From Streptomyces sp. NBC_00490 (GTDB taxonomy: Bacteria > Actinomycetota > Actinomycetes > Streptomycetales > Streptomycetaceae), in contig NZ_CP107869.1 of NCBI RefSeq assembly GCF_036013645.1, positions 5,518,001 through 5,582,000 on the forward strand: a stretch of 64,000 nt of DNA. Reading direction: 5' to 3'. Made by a program: the position numbers and the translations under genes. Below the pieces are notes generated by a model. It was given only the letters and a program-made list of their open reading frames with translations, did no database searches and was not told the origin of the DNA. Positions 45,312-53,196 of the stretch are shown one piece after another (positions within the stretch are counted from its first letter, which is position 1; every line of letters starts with the position of its first letter).

Positions 45312-45869
45312 TCAGTTGCCGGCCAGCGGCTTCATCGGCACCAGCACCCCGTTCGGCGCCCGTCCGATCGGCTTGGTGCTGGTGAAGCTGGACGGGTCGT
45401 TGTCCCCCGAGACGCGCAGACCGGTGGCCTTCGCGTCCTTGGGGACGTCGTACCAGAGCTCGACCTCCATGAGGGTGTGGCCGCCGAGCTTCACCGTGTC
45501 CGACTGACGCCGTACCGCCATCGCGAAGGAATCGGGCCGGGCCCGGTCGCCGCTGACGCCCGCGAGGTGCTGCCGTGCCGACTCGTAGACGTGGTAGTTC
45601 GGGTCCCGGTTCTCCACCCGCAGCCGGGCGGCACAGAACTGCCCCTGCGGCGGCGCGTCGGCGTGCGACCCGGTCACCCCGGTGATGCCGCAGCGCAACG
45701 ACAGGACGGTGAAGGTGAGATGGCCGTCCTTGTACGCCCGTGAGGGGCTCTGGGAGGGGGACGCGGAGGACGGCGTCGACCCGCCGGAGTCCCCGCCCCC
45801 GCAGCCCGTGAGCAGCAGCAGGGCGAGCACGGGGGCGGCCGTACGGCGGATCAGGCGTGCGGTCGGCAT
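45312..45869 (-). CDS. Secreted lipoprotein, DUF4352-like
   Basis: A 185-residue lipoprotein. Signal peptide ends at the lipobox LLLTGC near residue 22, followed by a Ser/Gly/Pro linker. The mature domain has HLTFTVLSLRCGITGVTGSHADAPPQGQFCAARLRVENRD, LMEVELWYDVPKDAKATGLRVSGD; this strand order and the paired Cys fit DUF4352-type immunoglobulin-like lipoproteins. Its stop is just beyond the convergent sugar-binding gene; a short GGCCGG/CCGGCC hairpin overlaps both stops. Function unknown. Confidence 0.75.
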   Translation of the reverse strand: MPTARLIRRTAAPVLALLLLTGCGGGDSGGSTPSSASPSQSPSRAYKDGHLTFTVLSLRCGITGVTGSHADAPPQGQFCAARLRVENRDPNYHVYESARQHLAGVSGDRARPDSFAMAVRRQSDTVKLGGHTLMEVELWYDVPKDAKATGLRVSGDNDPSSFTSTKPIGRAPNGVLVPMKPLAGN

Positions 45870-46128
45870 AGGGGCGATTGTGCGCCCCGGGCGGGGAGAA
45901 GTGAACGTCCCCGTGTGCGAGACATGACGGTCGGCATCCTGGACCGGTTCTTGATCCTGGCTTCACCGCTGCGGCTCCCGCGGGCCGAAGCGCCCGGAAA
46001 GCCGGTGGCGAGCGGCCCGGCGTACCAGGGCGCCGCCCTGTCGGCGGCACGGACGACGGCTTCTTCGTCTTCGCACCGGCGTGACCGGGGGCGCAGGGCC
46101 GGATCCGCCGTCCGGCCCTGTCTCCCGT

Positions 46129-46971
46129 TCACGCCACCCGGGTGAACTCCACCGTCACCTCCGGCGGTCCGCCCGGCACGCCCCGGTAGATGCCCTTGTG
46201 GGGCGTCACGTCGTCGTAGTCCCGGCCGCGCCCCACGACCACGTGCGTCTCGTCGGCCCGCGTCCGGTTGGTGGGGTCGTAGCCGCACCAGTCGCCCGCC
46301 CAGTACTCGATCCAGGCGTGGCTCTCCCCGGCGACCGGCCGGTGGAGTTCCGCGTCCCGTTCGGGGTGGAGGTAGCCGGAGACGTACCGGGACGGCAGCC
46401 CCACGCCCCGCAGCAGGGCGACGGTGAGGTGGGTGATGTCCTGGCAGACGCCCGCGCCCTGCTCCCAGGCCTCGGCGGCGGAGGTGTTCACGCTGGTGGC
46501 GCCGGGGAGGTAGGAGACCCGGTCGGCGACCAGGGCGGAGACGGCGACGGCGGCCTCGTGCGGGTCGAGGCCCACCGCGGCCTTCCGCGCCTTCTTCAGC
46601 AGCTTGGGCGGGACCGTCGTACGGACCGTGGGGCCGGCGAACTCCAACAGGCGCGAGCTCCTGGCCCGTTCGGCCACCTCCGGCCAGCCGGGAGCGGCTG
46701 GCAGCGGTTCCGGCGGGGACGTCTCGACCAGGCTGGAGGCCGTGATGGTGAGGTCCGCGTGGGGGTCCATCAGGTCGAAGCCGGTGACCTGGGTGCCCCA
46801 GTAGTCCCAGTACGACCAGGTCGCGGTGGCCGGGGTGACGGTGACCCGGGAGTCCAGCGTGGTCTGCCCCGGCAGCGTCAGCGGCGTCATACGGACCTCG
46901 TTGTGCGAGGAGACGGCGGCCTGGGCGTACGCGACGCGGGTGATGTGCTTGATGCGGAGGCGACGGGTCAT
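46129..46971 (-). CDS. Transglutaminase-like protein
   Basis: A 280-residue protein. Catalytic triad: Cys in GAGVCQDITHLTVALLRGVGLPSRYVSGY, His in SHAWIEYWAGDWCGYDPTN, and the Asp in YDPTN. The N-terminal domain (RLRIKHITRVAYAQAAVSSHNEVRMTPL) is the bacterial Tgl N-terminal region. It is last in a three-gene operon with an alpha-E protein and a circularly permuted ATP-grasp protein, whose stop and start touch. Across actinobacteria these three occur together; the reaction is probably peptide ligation followed by cleavage or cross-linking, but no substrate is established. Confidence 0.92.
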   Translation of the reverse strand: MTRRLRIKHITRVAYAQAAVSSHNEVRMTPLTLPGQTTLDSRVTVTPATATWSYWDYWGTQVTGFDLMDPHADLTITASSLVETSPPEPLPAAPGWPEVAERARSSRLLEFAGPTVRTTVPPKLLKKARKAAVGLDPHEAAVAVSALVADRVSYLPGATSVNTSAAEAWEQGAGVCQDITHLTVALLRGVGLPSRYVSGYLHPERDAELHRPVAGESHAWIEYWAGDWCGYDPTNRTRADETHVVVGRGRDYDDVTPHKGIYRGVPGGPPEVTVEFTRVA

Positions 46972-46972
46972 G

Positions 46973-47905
46973 TCAGGCTCCTTCCTGGGCCCACACCACG
47001 GGCCCCTGGTACGGGAAGAACCGCTCCGCGACCCCCTCTGCCGAGTGCAGACAGGCCTGCTGCAAGTCCTGGAGCAGGTCGGGGAGTTGATCCTGGAGGG
47101 CGTGCGAGTCGAGGTACTCCAGGCGGGTGCGCAGCCGGCCGATCGGGCGGCGCGCCGGGTCCTGGCGGGGGCGGCCCAGCGCGCTGAGGCACTCCTCCGC
47201 GGTGGTCAGCGCGTGCAGTGCCGAGCGCGGGAAGCCCCGGTCCAGGAGCAGGAACTCGGCGACCCGGGCGCTGTCGCCGAAGCCGCTGTGCACGCGCGCG
47301 TACGCCTCGTCGGCACCGGACGCGCTCAGCAGCGTCGTCCAGTCGGGCGCGTGCGCGGCGTCCAGCACCCGCACGGACAGCAGCCGTACGGTCATGTCCA
47401 CCCGTTCGAGGCTGCGCCCCAGCACCACGAACCGCCAGCTGTCGTCCCGGCTCATCGTGGAGTCGGCGAGCCCGAAGAACAGCGCGGCACGCGCGCGTAC
47501 CAGCTCCAGATAGCCGTACGGGCCCGTACGGCGGGCCGCGCGCCGCTGGTCGGCGAGCGCGTGCCAGGTGGAGTTGAGGCACTCCCACATCTCGGAGGAG
47601 ACGGCCTCACGGGCGCTGCGGGCGTTCAGCCGCGCCGCGCCCAGCGCGCCCTCGATCGAGCAGGTCGAGCGGGCGTCGAAGGCGAGCTGGTCGAGGACCT
47701 GCTGCATGTCGACGCGCTCGTCGCCCGCGTCGACGCCGAGGATCGCGTACAGCGACCGGCAGGCCACGTCCTCGTCGCGCCAGGGGTCCTCCAGCATGCG
47801 GTGAAGATACGCGTCGAGGATGCGCCCGGTGGCGTCCGCCCGCTCGACATACCGCCCGGTCCAGGTCAGTGCCTCGGCTATCCGGGAGAGGATCACGTCG
47901 CTCAT
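46973..47905 (-). CDS. Alpha-E domain protein
   Basis: A 310-residue all-helical protein with the alpha-E signature: LSRIAEALTWTGRYVERADATGRILDAYLHRMLEDPW, DVACRSLYAILG, NSTWHALADQRRAARRTGPYGYLELVRARAALFFGLADSTMSRDDSWRFVVLGRSLERVDMTVRLL. Alpha-E domains are found only in this operon type and are thought to assist the neighbouring ATP-grasp enzyme. The start overlaps the ATP-grasp stop by four bases, and the stop is one base from the transglutaminase start. Confidence 0.93.
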   Translation of the reverse strand: MSDVILSRIAEALTWTGRYVERADATGRILDAYLHRMLEDPWRDEDVACRSLYAILGVDAGDERVDMQQVLDQLAFDARSTCSIEGALGAARLNARSAREAVSSEMWECLNSTWHALADQRRAARRTGPYGYLELVRARAALFFGLADSTMSRDDSWRFVVLGRSLERVDMTVRLLSVRVLDAAHAPDWTTLLSASGADEAYARVHSGFGDSARVAEFLLLDRGFPRSALHALTTAEECLSALGRPRQDPARRPIGRLRTRLEYLDSHALQDQLPDLLQDLQQACLHSAEGVAERFFPYQGPVVWAQEGA

Positions 47906-49449
47906 TGCTGCTGCGCTCCTTCCTGTACGGCGGCGGGGGCGCCGTCGGGACCCAGCTGACGTGGTGCGACGCCCGGCACGGCCGTCCCGGCGCTCGGTTC
48001 CTCGGGATGCTCGGCGGGCCCCTCGGCGAGGACCCAGGTGTCCTTGGAGCCGCCGCCCTGACTGGAGTTGACGATCAGGTTGCCCTCCTGGAGGGCGACC
48101 CGGGTGAGGCCGCCGGGCAGGACCCAGATGTCGTCGCCGTCGTTGACCGCGAAGGGTCTGAGGTCGATGTGGCGGGGTGCCATGCGTTCACCGGCGAGGG
48201 TGGGGGAGGTGGACAGGGCGACGGGCCGCTGGGCGATGTAGCCGCGCGGGTCGGCGATGACGGCCTTCCTGGTCCGCTCCAGGGTTGCCTGGTCCGCCTT
48301 GGGCCCGATGACGATGCCCTGGCCGCCGGCGCCGTCGACGGGCTTGATGACGAGCTCGCCGATCTGGTCGAGGACGGCGTCCAGTTGCCCCGGCTCGTCG
48401 GGCCGGAAGGACTCCACGTTGGGCAGCACGGGCTCCTCGCCGAGGTAGTACCGGATCAGGTCCGGCACGTACGTGTAGAGCAGCTTGTCGTCCGCGATGC
48501 CGTTGCCGACGGCGTTGGCGAGGGTGACGTTGCCCGCCATGGCCGCGTTCATGATCCCCGGGCAGCCGATCACCGAGTCGGGCCGGAAGTGCAGCGGATC
48601 GAGGAAGTCGTCGTCGAGGCGCCGGTATACGACATGGACCGGCATCTCGCCGCGGGTGGTCCGCATCCACACCCGGTTGTTCCGGCACGCCAGATCGTGC
48701 CCCTCGACGAGCTGCACCCCCATCAGCCGGGCCAGCAGGGCGTGTTCGAAGTAGGCCGCGTTGCTGGGCCCCGGGGTGAGCACGACGACCCGGGGGTCCG
48801 CCGTACCGCCGGGGGCGGCGGCGCGCAGGGCGGCGAGCAGCTTCTGCCCGTACCCGTCGACGGGCAGGACGTGCTGCTCGGCGAAGAGGGAGGGGAAGAC
48901 CCGGGTCATGGCACGCCGGTTCTCGATGACGTATGACACCCCGCTGGGCACCCGCACGTTGTCCTCGAGCACCCGGAAGTCCCCGGCCTCGTCCCGGACG
49001 AGATCGATTCCGGCCACATGGATCCGTACCCCGCCGGGTGGTTCGACCCCGTGGGCCGCGCGGTGGAAGTGGGGTGAGTTGAGCAGCAGCCGCCAGGGCA
49101 CGACGCCGTCCTCGAAGGCCCGGCAGTGTCCGTAGGCGTCGGCGAGATAGGCCTCCAGGGCCCGCACCCGCTGGCTCACCCCGCGTTGTACGAGGTCCCA
49201 TTCGAGGGCCTCGAGGATCCTCGGCACCAGGTCCAGCGGCCAGGGCCGCTCCTCGCCCGCGAAGGCGTACGTCACGCCCCGGTCGGTGAACGCCCGGGCC
49301 ATCTGGTCGGCCCGGAAGCGCAGTTCGCTCGGCTCGATCGGCTGCAGGGCCGCCAGCACCGGCTCGTAGGCGGTCCTGACCTCACCCGGCCGCACAAACA
49401 TCTCGTCCCACGCGTCGGCCAACGCGTACGCGTCAAATATGTCCGCCAT
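47902..49449 (-). CDS. Circularly permuted ATP-grasp protein
   Basis: A 515-residue protein of the CP_ATPgrasp_1 family. Recognisable parts are YLADAYGHCRAFEDGVVPWRLLLNSPHF, the VPSGVSYVIENRRAMTRVFP segment, GPSNAAYFEHALLARLMGVQLVEGHDL and the nucleotide-binding LVIKPVDGAGGQGIVIGP. It should form an amide bond in an ATP-dependent way, likely making or modifying a peptide that the partner transglutaminase handles. First gene of the operon. The ATG at 49449 has no ribosome site; TAACGT lies exactly six bases upstream, so the mRNA is probably leaderless. The last 50 residues are an Ala/Pro-rich tail. Confidence 0.92.
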   Translation of the reverse strand: MADIFDAYALADAWDEMFVRPGEVRTAYEPVLAALQPIEPSELRFRADQMARAFTDRGVTYAFAGEERPWPLDLVPRILEALEWDLVQRGVSQRVRALEAYLADAYGHCRAFEDGVVPWRLLLNSPHFHRAAHGVEPPGGVRIHVAGIDLVRDEAGDFRVLEDNVRVPSGVSYVIENRRAMTRVFPSLFAEQHVLPVDGYGQKLLAALRAAAPGGTADPRVVVLTPGPSNAAYFEHALLARLMGVQLVEGHDLACRNNRVWMRTTRGEMPVHVVYRRLDDDFLDPLHFRPDSVIGCPGIMNAAMAGNVTLANAVGNGIADDKLLYTYVPDLIRYYLGEEPVLPNVESFRPDEPGQLDAVLDQIGELVIKPVDGAGGQGIVIGPKADQATLERTRKAVIADPRGYIAQRPVALSTSPTLAGERMAPRHIDLRPFAVNDGDDIWVLPGGLTRVALQEGNLIVNSSQGGGSKDTWVLAEGPAEHPEEPSAGTAVPGVAPRQLGPDGAPAAVQEGAQQQ

Positions 49450-49461
49450 GAAACGACGTTA
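49450..49461 (-). promoter_or_regulatory. -10 element for the leaderless ATP-grasp operon
   Basis: On the minus strand TAACGT, six bases, then ATG at 49449. Confidence 0.55.
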
Positions 49462-49759
49462 GAGGCGCCACGTGACGCGACGATCACCCGTGGATTTCGG
49501 GCAGCGTACGCGGAGAGCGGGATTCCCTTTGCGGAGGCCTTCTGTGGGTAGTGCCCACCAGCATCAGCTTGTTGCAACCCGACGGGCGGAGGCGCGGATA
49601 ATCGGGGGCATACAGGTGGTTTCCCTCGGTCACAGGGGACGGAGCCGTGTTGCGGAGCAGGAGCGGTCCGCGCATAGTTGCGGACCCGTAGGGGTGTGTC
49701 GGTGCCACGAGCGCGCGCACGCCGGGCACGAGAGGCTGGATACGGGGGTGGGCTGGGCG
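49462..49759. promoter_or_regulatory. Divergent promoter region with a 7-base inverted repeat
   Basis: No gene. GGTCCGC-N8-GCGGACC (49665-49686) is a perfect inverted repeat whose spacer contains CATAGT, a -10-like element, 74 bases before the LuxR gene start. It could be the operator for that regulator. An in-frame extension of the LuxR ORF to 49472 has poor codon use and is not part of the gene. Confidence 0.45.
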
Positions 49760-50791
49760 ATGGCCGGGCACGGGACGGACGAGCACCCACACGGTGCTGA
49801 CCGACTGTGCGAGGCCGGGGATCGCGTGTATTCCCGGGCCGTACGGCGCGGCCGCGTGCCGCGCGAGGACGCCGGGCCGGTGCCCTGCCTGCTGGAGCTG
49901 GCGCTGCTGCACCCGGACCCCGACGACATGGACTGGCTCGTGCCGACCTCCCCGCAGGAGGTCATGACGCGGCTGCTGCGCGGGGTCCACGAGGAGGTGA
50001 GCGCGAGCCAGCGGCGGATGGGGTCGGCGGTGGCCGCCTTCGAGTGGTACGCGGGACTGGCGCCGCAGCAGCGCTCCTCGGCCGCGGAGGGCTCCTCGAT
50101 CCGGGTCCTGGACGGCCTCTCCCGGATCCAGGCCGCGATGGACGCGGCGACGGAGGCGTGCACGACGGAGGTCCTGACCGTGCAGCCGGGCGGTATCCGC
50201 CCCGAACACGAGCTGACGGAGGGCCTGCACCGGGCGCTGGCGCTGCGCGGCCGGGGTGTGCGGATGCGGGACCTCTACACGCATGTGGCGCGGCACGGGC
50301 AGGGCCTGCTGAACTATCTGGAGCTGATGGGCGACGCGGTGGAGGCCAGGACCCTCGACGAGGTCATCGACCGGCTGATCCTCTTCGACCGCACGGTCGC
50401 CTTCATCCCGGCGAGCCCGGACCGCACGCTGGCCCTGGAGCTGCGCCACCCGGCGCTGGTGAACTACCTGTTCACGACCTTCGAGCGGCTGTGGCGGCTC
50501 GCGATCCCGCTGACCGCTCCGCTCCCCGACACGGGCATCGAGGGCATCTCCCACCGCGAGCAGTCCATCGCGGCACTCCTGGCGGAGGGCCACCAGGACG
50601 CGGTGATCGCGGAACGGCTCGGCATCAGCGTCCGCACCTGCCGGGCGCACATCGCGCGGCTGTCGGAGACGCTGGGCGCGGCGAGCCGGACGCAGCTGGG
50701 CGTACGCATCGCGCAGGTGGGCCTGGACGGCCCCCGGGACGCGGGCCCGTACCTCAGTGTTCCCGGTCAGGGGTCTCCGACGGTCCGCTGA
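49760..50791 (+). CDS. LuxR-type regulator with TrmB/PLD-like N-terminal domain (1)
   Basis: A 343-residue regulator. I place the start at the ATG at 49760 because the predicted N-terminus (HPHGADRLCEAG) then aligns with that of the paralogue at 50816 (HPHAVTTLCEEG); a GTG at 49748 is possible. Residues about 20-100 contain RGRVPREDAGPVPCLLELALLHPDPDD; 120-250 form the PLD-like sensor (TEVLTVQPGGIRPEHELTEGLHRALALRGRGVRMRDLY, DRTVAFIPASPDRTLALELRHPALVNYL). The C-terminal LuxR HTH reads HREQSIAALLAEGHQDAVIAERLGISVRTCRAHIARLSETLGA. It converges on its paralogue, ending 24 bases from it. Confidence 0.85.
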   Translation: MAGHGTDEHPHGADRLCEAGDRVYSRAVRRGRVPREDAGPVPCLLELALLHPDPDDMDWLVPTSPQEVMTRLLRGVHEEVSASQRRMGSAVAAFEWYAGLAPQQRSSAAEGSSIRVLDGLSRIQAAMDAATEACTTEVLTVQPGGIRPEHELTEGLHRALALRGRGVRMRDLYTHVARHGQGLLNYLELMGDAVEARTLDEVIDRLILFDRTVAFIPASPDRTLALELRHPALVNYLFTTFERLWRLAIPLTAPLPDTGIEGISHREQSIAALLAEGHQDAVIAERLGISVRTCRAHIARLSETLGAASRTQLGVRIAQVGLDGPRDAGPYLSVPGQGSPTVR

Positions 50792-50815
50792 GGCAGCCCG
50801 GGCCGGGCCCGGCTG

Positions 50816-51826
50816 TCACGAGGGGCGCTCTCCCCCTGTCGTCGGCTGGTCCGACTTGAGGATTCCGGACTCGGCTATGAGGAAGCCGAGCTGGGCGCGG
50901 CTGCCACTGCCCAGGGCCGCGGCCAGCTTGGCGATGTGCGCACGGCAGGTGCGCACGTTCATGCCCAGCCGGCGCGCGATGGCCTCGTCGACATGGCCTT
51001 CCACCAGGAGTTTGGCGATGGAGTGCTGGATGTCGGTGATGCCGTCCGCGGCGGTCTCGTAGGGGGCCCCGGCGCTCAGCGGGACCGAGCGGCCCCACAT
51101 GAACTCGAAGACCTTGATCAGGTAGCGGACCAGGCCCGGGTGGCGCAGTTCCAGGGCGACTTCCTGGTCGTCGCGGGTGGGGATGAAGGCGACGGTCTCG
51201 TCGCAGATGATGAGGCGCTCGACCAGCTCGTCGATGGTGCGGTACTCCACCTTGCCCTTGGAGAGCTGTTCCACGTAGGCCAGCTTCTCGGGGCTGTACC
51301 TGGCGGTGTGCTGGTAGAGGGTCCGGATGCGCACACCACGTTCGATCAGCGTCGTGTCTCGTTCCAGCCCCTGGACGAGGCTGCGTTCGGTTCTGCGGTT
51401 GCTGGGCTGGACGGTGAGCATCTCCACCTGGCACTGGCCCGCGGCCAGGTTGAGCGCGGCGTTGATCCGGTCGCGGCCCTCCAGCACCGTGATGGAGTGC
51501 GTGGGTGTCGTCGCCTGGGCGCTGAGCGCCATGAACGGCTTGAAAACATCTGCCAGTTCGATCGACAGCTGCCTGCGCTCGGTGATCTCGTGCTCTATGG
51601 GGTTGAGCCGCTGCGCCAGGGCGATCGCCGGAGGCACCGGGCGCAGCCAGCTCGGATCGTCGGGATCCGGGTGCAGCAGGTCGAACTCGATCAAGCAGGG
51701 TGCGGCCTCCACGTCCGAGCGCGCGACGCGTCCTGTGCGCAGAGCGTTCGCATAAAGCAGGCCACCTTCCTCACACAGCGTGGTCACCGCGTGTGGATGT
51801 GTCGCGCTTGTCCCCTTTGTTGTCAA
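50816..51826 (-). CDS. LuxR-type regulator with TrmB/PLD-like N-terminal domain (2)
   Basis: A 336-residue paralogue of the preceding regulator. TTG start at 51826, with GGGGGGTGGAG just upstream. Same architecture: RSDVEAAPCLIEFDLLHPDPDD, then QVEMLTVQPSNRRTERSLVQGLERDTTLIERGVRIRTLYQHTARYSPEKLAYVEQL, DETVAFIPTRDDQEVALELRHPGLVRYLIKVFEFMW, and HTH (IQHSIAKLLVEGHVDEAIARRLGMNVRTCRAHIAKLAAALGSGSRAQLGFLI). It is divergent from the DSAW peptide gene, sharing a 114-base promoter region, which makes the peptide gene its most likely target. Confidence 0.85.
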   Translation of the reverse strand: MTTKGTSATHPHAVTTLCEEGGLLYANALRTGRVARSDVEAAPCLIEFDLLHPDPDDPSWLRPVPPAIALAQRLNPIEHEITERRQLSIELADVFKPFMALSAQATTPTHSITVLEGRDRINAALNLAAGQCQVEMLTVQPSNRRTERSLVQGLERDTTLIERGVRIRTLYQHTARYSPEKLAYVEQLSKGKVEYRTIDELVERLIICDETVAFIPTRDDQEVALELRHPGLVRYLIKVFEFMWGRSVPLSAGAPYETAADGITDIQHSIAKLLVEGHVDEAIARRLGMNVRTCRAHIAKLAAALGSGSRAQLGFLIAESGILKSDQPTTGGERPS

Positions 51827-51843
51827 ATCTCCACCCCCCAGGG

Positions 51844-51859
51844 TCCTGAACGTGCAGGA
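51844..51859. promoter_or_regulatory. Inverted repeat between divergent LuxR and peptide genes
   Basis: TCCTG-N6-CAGGA, a perfect 5-base inverted repeat, 18 bases upstream of the regulator start and 82 bases before the peptide start. A plausible site for the adjacent LuxR protein. A TTATCT element near 51912 could be the -10 box of the peptide gene. Confidence 0.4.
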
Positions 51860-51940
51860 ACATGATGCATCGATTGTGTGGCCATGACGTGCCCGAATGA
51901 GCCATCGTCTTATCTCACGGGGTGAAGAGGGGACCTTCAA

Positions 51941-52156
51941 GTGAGGACGAAGCCGACTATGCAGAAGAAATTGCTTCGCTCGGTGCTTGCCGCTGCTTTT
52001 TCCGCCGTTTTGGCCTTCGGAGCGTTGAGCGGCTTGTCCGAAGCGAAGGGCGACATTCAGGCGGACAGCGCCTGGCGCGTCGCAGCCGCCTCCACGCCGC
52101 TGCCTGACGACAGCGCCTGGAAGGTCGACGACAGTGCCTGGGCGGTCGAGAGCTGA
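51941..52156 (+). CDS. Short secreted peptide with three DSAW repeats
   Basis: A 71-residue precursor. GTG start is supported by AGAGGGGA seven bases upstream; the inner ATG has no such site. Residues 1-35 form a Sec signal peptide ending LSEA. The remaining 36 residues contain DSAWRV (42-47), DSAWKV (57-62) and DSAWAV (64-69). There is no Cys, so lanthionine or disulfide chemistry is excluded. The signal-peptide codons are AT-richer at third positions than the repeat codons. One base separates its stop from the next start. I do not recognise it as a described peptide; candidate pheromone, binding partner or RiPP-like precursor. Confidence 0.8.
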   Translation: MRTKPTMQKKLLRSVLAAAFSAVLAFGALSGLSEAKGDIQADSAWRVAAASTPLPDDSAWKVDDSAWAVES

Positions 52157-52157
52157 C

Positions 52158-52493
52158 ATGACCACTCCGCCCGACGATCGCTCATTCCGTCGCGAGATGG
52201 CCACGGCCTACCGCTCCGGCTGGCACTTCATCGACCTGGTCACCGCGATCCCCCACGCCGGTGACTCGTTGATGGTGACCGTGTTCGGTGAGCCGGTGGT
52301 CGTCACGCGGGACGAGGACGAGGACCTGCGGGCGTACCGGTGTCTGCGGCGGCCTCGGGGGGCGCCGCAGCCAGTGCGGTGTGCCATTCGGTACGGAATG
52401 ATCTTTGTGAATCTCGACCAACGAGACCATCGGCTGGTGGAACCCGAATCCCCCACCTCACGGGCCATCCCAGCCACCCCCCGCAGTGCCTGA
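52158..52493 (+). CDS. Rieske-like protein without iron ligands
   Basis: A 111-residue cytosolic protein. The order WHFIDLVTAIPHAGDSLMVTVFGEPVVVTRDEDEDLRAYRCLRR and RYGMIFVNLDQRD follows the Rieske domain of ring-hydroxylating oxygenases (entry strand, GEPVVVTRD, then RAYxCxxR, then Y/F-G-x-I-F-V-N-L-D). The two Cys-x-His / Cys-x-x-His pairs that bind the 2Fe-2S cluster are absent: CLRRPRG replaces CPHRG and the second set is lost. It is therefore probably a structural or binding relic. Only one base separates it from the DSAW peptide, so the two are coexpressed. Confidence 0.65.
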   Translation: MTTPPDDRSFRREMATAYRSGWHFIDLVTAIPHAGDSLMVTVFGEPVVVTRDEDEDLRAYRCLRRPRGAPQPVRCAIRYGMIFVNLDQRDHRLVEPESPTSRAIPATPRSA

Positions 52494-52537
52494 CGCGATT
52501 CCCCCGTCGTAACAGATCGCGCAGGTGCTTCCCCCCG

Positions 52538-52576
52538 CAGCGGCGTCACCGTGACCTGAACACGGTGACGCCGCTG
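52538..52576. terminator. Bidirectional terminator after the Rieske-like gene
   Basis: A 16-base-pair perfect stem (CAGCGGCGTCACCGTG and its complement) with a seven-base loop, between convergent genes. Confidence 0.85.
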
Positions 52577-52644
52577 TGTTTCCGGGGACATTTCCGGGTA
52601 TCCACCCAATCGATCACTGGCCGGAAAAGATCGCTCGCACGTCC

Positions 52645-53076
52645 TCACCCGTGACCGAGCGCCCGCGTCACCTCGATCTCGATCACCACCCGCGCGGAAT
52701 TGGGCCGCGGCTCCCGCTCGTAGCGCTGCGCGTACCGGCGCACCGCCTCCGCGACCCGGTCCGGCTCCGTGCGGACCCGGGCCCGCCCCTCCAGCGTCGC
52801 CCACCGCCGGCCCGCCGTCTGGCACACCGCCACCCGCGCTCCCTCCGGCCCGGCCGCCAGCACGTTGCGCGCCTTCTTGCTCGACCCGCTCGTGATCACC
52901 CGGGCGAGTCCGGTCTCCCGGTCGTACGTCACCCCGACCGGCACGACATGCGGGCTGCCGTCCGGGCGCAGGGTCGTCAGCGTGCACAGGTGCCGCTCCC
53001 GCCAGAAGCTGAGATACGTCTCGTCGTCGAGGGCAGTCAGATCCTGGGGGCGTGCTGTCGTGGGAGGAGTCGTCAT
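52645..53076 (-). CDS. PPOX/split-barrel F420- or FMN-binding protein
   Basis: A 143-residue split-barrel protein: YLSFWRERHLCTLTTLRPDGSPHVVPVGVTYDRETGLARVITSGSSKKARNVLAAGPEGARVAVCQTAGRRWATLEGRARV. This pattern matches the PPOX-class F420-dependent family (Rv1155-like), which reduces small substrates with F420H2 or FMNH2. The substrate is unknown. It is divergent from clpB; its own promoter region contains the HAIR site, so HspR could affect both. TAACTT lies seven bases before the ATG. Confidence 0.82.
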   Translation of the reverse strand: MTTPPTTARPQDLTALDDETYLSFWRERHLCTLTTLRPDGSPHVVPVGVTYDRETGLARVITSGSSKKARNVLAAGPEGARVAVCQTAGRRWATLEGRARVRTEPDRVAEAVRRYAQRYEREPRPNSARVVIEIEVTRALGHG

Positions 53077-53115
53077 GGCCTGGAAGTTAACCCCTCCAAG
53101 GCTCCCGCACCCCGC

Positions 53116-53136
53116 CTTGAGTGGAATAGACTCAAC
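53116..53136. promoter_or_regulatory. HAIR site, HspR operator of clpB
   Basis: CTTGAGT-N7-ACTCAAC, one position off the perfect consensus, 60 bases upstream of the clpB start. It links clpB to the HspR regulon whose gene lies 14 kb away. Confidence 0.92.
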
Positions 53137-53196
53137 TTTGTGTACGTTGACTGAGTCAGTCCAGGGAGAGCCCATACCGAGGAGGAGTACGCGAAC

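Noticed and set aside
49472..49759. N-terminal extension of the LuxR regulator
   Set aside because: Codon use is poor, and the paralogue aligns only from the Met at 49760 on; the area looks like promoter DNA.
51941..52156. Lanthipeptide or other Cys-based RiPP precursor
   Set aside because: The mature region has no Cys, and no lanthionine synthetase, cyclase or radical SAM gene is nearby.
52158..52493. Active Rieske ferredoxin
   Set aside because: The two Cys-His pairs needed to hold the 2Fe-2S cluster are missing.
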